Position numbers and translations under genes: made by a program. Positions 63,031 through 64,000 of a DNA stretch of 64,000 nt are shown here, piece after piece. Every line of letters starts with the position of its first letter. The first letter of the stretch is position 1. The notes under the pieces are model-generated. The model was given only the letters and a program-made list of their open reading frames with translations, had not been told where the DNA came from and did not search any database. The stretch spans positions 2,480,001 through 2,544,000 of the forward strand of contig NZ_JAGTWO010000004.1 in the NCBI RefSeq assembly GCF_018842675.1, read 5' to 3'. The stretch is from Candidatus Pantoea bituminis (GTDB taxonomy: Bacteria; Pseudomonadota; Gammaproteobacteria; Enterobacterales; Enterobacteriaceae).

Positions 63031-64000
63031 TCAGTGTGCTCCTGCACTGCCTTCGCTTTTAATCGGCGACAGCAGCCAACAAAATGGAATCAATATCAGG
63101 GCGACGATGCTCAAACCTGAAAAGACGTCGATATAAGCGAGGATGCGCGACTGGGCAATCATCTCTTGATAAAGCTGCCCGGTGGCTAAGGTGATCGGAT
63201 CGCCAACAGCCGACGTAAAGTCACGGATCGCCTGCGCCCAATGCTGCACGGTAAGATTGAACGGCTCATTGAGCGGTGTCATGTTGTGCACCATGTGCGC
63301 CGACCGCACCTGTTCACGCTCGGTGATAGCCGCGGTAGAAAGTGAGATCCCAATCGATCCTGCCACATTGCGAAACATGGTAAACAGCGCGGAGGCATCG
63401 GCATTCAGTCGTTGCGGAATGGTGACAAAAGCGATGGTGGTCAAAGGAACAAACAAGAAACCCAGGCCAATTGACTGAGCACTACGCATCAACACCAGCG
63501 TGGTAAAATCGACATTCGGCGTTAAGGTTGCCGAATAGAAAAACGCCACGGCAAGACAGCTAAAACCAAAGGCGATGATATAGCGCGTCTGCACGATCGG
63601 CATCAGCTTAAGCACCAGCGGAATGGTCATCACGATCAACACGGCGCCCGGCGATAACACCAAGCCAGACCAGGTTGCGGTATAACCCAAATCCTGCTGT
63701 GCCAGCTGCGGTAATACTACCGAACTGCCGTACAGGATCATCGCCATACCCGCCATCAATAAACCCGCCACCCAAAAGTTACGATCCTTCATCACCAGGA
63801 TGTCGACCACCGGTTTACGCGCATACATCAGCCAGTAAACCGCGCCAACAATGCCGATAACCGCCAAAATGGCAAACAACACAATGAAGTTTGAAGAAAA
63901 CCAGTCTTCATCTTCACCGCGATCCAGCATCACCTGTAAACAGCCAAGCCCGAGGGTAATCAGTGATATGCCAATGTAGTCGATCTTCAGGCGACCTTTA
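63031..64000 (-). CDS. DHA2-family multidrug MFS transporter (EmrB-like), cut by window edge
   Basis: Fourteen-helix drug:proton antiporter of the EmrB/QacA class; only the C-terminal about 323 residues are inside the window, the frame continuing off the right edge. MLDRGEDEDWFSSNF, FRNVAGSIGISLSTAAITERE and QSIGLGFLFVPLTTIAF are typical EmrB-type stretches. The outer-membrane partner follows one base downstream. An EmrA-type periplasmic adaptor would be expected further upstream, outside the window. Confidence 0.9.
   Translation of the reverse strand, partial: KGRLKIDYIGISLITLGLGCLQVMLDRGEDEDWFSSNFIVLFAILAVIGIVGAVYWLMYARKPVVDILVMKDRNFWVAGLLMAGMAMILYGSSVVLPQLAQQDLGYTATWSGLVLSPGAVLIVMTIPLVLKLMPIVQTRYIIAFGFSCLAVAFFYSATLTPNVDFTTLVLMRSAQSIGLGFLFVPLTTIAFVTIPQRLNADASALFTMFRNVAGSIGISLSTAAITEREQVRSAHMVHNMTPLNEPFNLTVQHWAQAIRDFTSAVGDPITLATGQLYQEMIAQSRILAYIDVFSGLSIVALILIPFCWLLSPIKSEGSAGAH

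Overview
The window is ordinary enterobacterial core chromosome. Almost every gene has a clear Escherichia coli K-12 counterpart, and the blocks keep E. coli order: pflB-pflA; serS-rarA-lolA-ftsK-lrp; trxB-cydDC-aat-infA-clpA-clpS-cspD; ybjD-lysO-poxB-ltaE-amiD-ybjQ-ybjP-artPIQM-artJ; ybjO-potIHGF-ybjN-rimK-nfsA-ybjC-grxA-ybjM-ybjL-rybB; ybjG-dacC-yliI; gsiDCBA-iaaA-moeAB-ybiT. Several genes found between these blocks in E. coli are missing (dmsABC, macAB, hcp-hcr, aqpZ, serW). Protein divergence and this trimmed layout suggest an Erwiniaceae member (Pantoea/Erwinia-like). That placement is inferred from gene order and remembered E. coli sequences, not from a search.

Layout. 1-2 kb: 3' part of pyruvate formate-lyase and its activase. 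2-11 kb: a YcaD-like exporter, seryl-tRNA synthetase, replication-recombination factor RarA, lipoprotein chaperone LolA, the FtsK DNA translocase and the regulator Lrp. 11.6-21 kb: thioredoxin reductase, the CydDC thiol exporter, the N-degron pathway (Aat, ClpS, ClpA), IF-1 and CspD. 21-28 kb: an OLD-family protein, lysine exporter LysO, pyruvate oxidase, threonine aldolase, AmiD and two small envelope or soluble proteins. 28-37 kb: two importer operons, for arginine (art) and putrescine (pot). 37-45 kb: RimK, NfsA, GrxA, YbjL, the RybB small RNA, YbjG and DacC. 45-58 kb: a HAD phosphatase, a PQQ sugar dehydrogenase, a DUF3313 lipoprotein, a beta carbonic anhydrase, a glutathione/peptide importer operon ending in a DUF4385 gene, IaaA and molybdenum-cofactor genes. 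58-64 kb: the ABC-F protein YbiT, an H-NS-like protein, an eroded sugar-transporter remnant and a drug-efflux pair cut by the right edge.

The most striking property is technical. Fifteen one-base losses, every one inside a homopolymer run, break or fuse genes at eleven loci (pflB, lolA, cydC, ybjD three times, artQ, ybjC-nfsA, dacC, gsiD, gsiA, moeA twice, the efflux outer-membrane gene twice). Adding one base to each run restores a full-length, family-like protein. This looks like systematic homopolymer under-calling in the source assembly rather than gene decay, so I annotate these loci as whole genes with a noted frame break.

The one convincing real pseudogene is the C-terminal half of a sugar-porter MFS protein at about 60.8-61.4 kb. 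The best non-coding find is RybB with a sigma-E-type promoter at 42.96-43.06 kb. I saw no CRISPR array, prophage, insertion sequence, tRNA or rRNA, and no candidate for an undescribed defence or mobile system.
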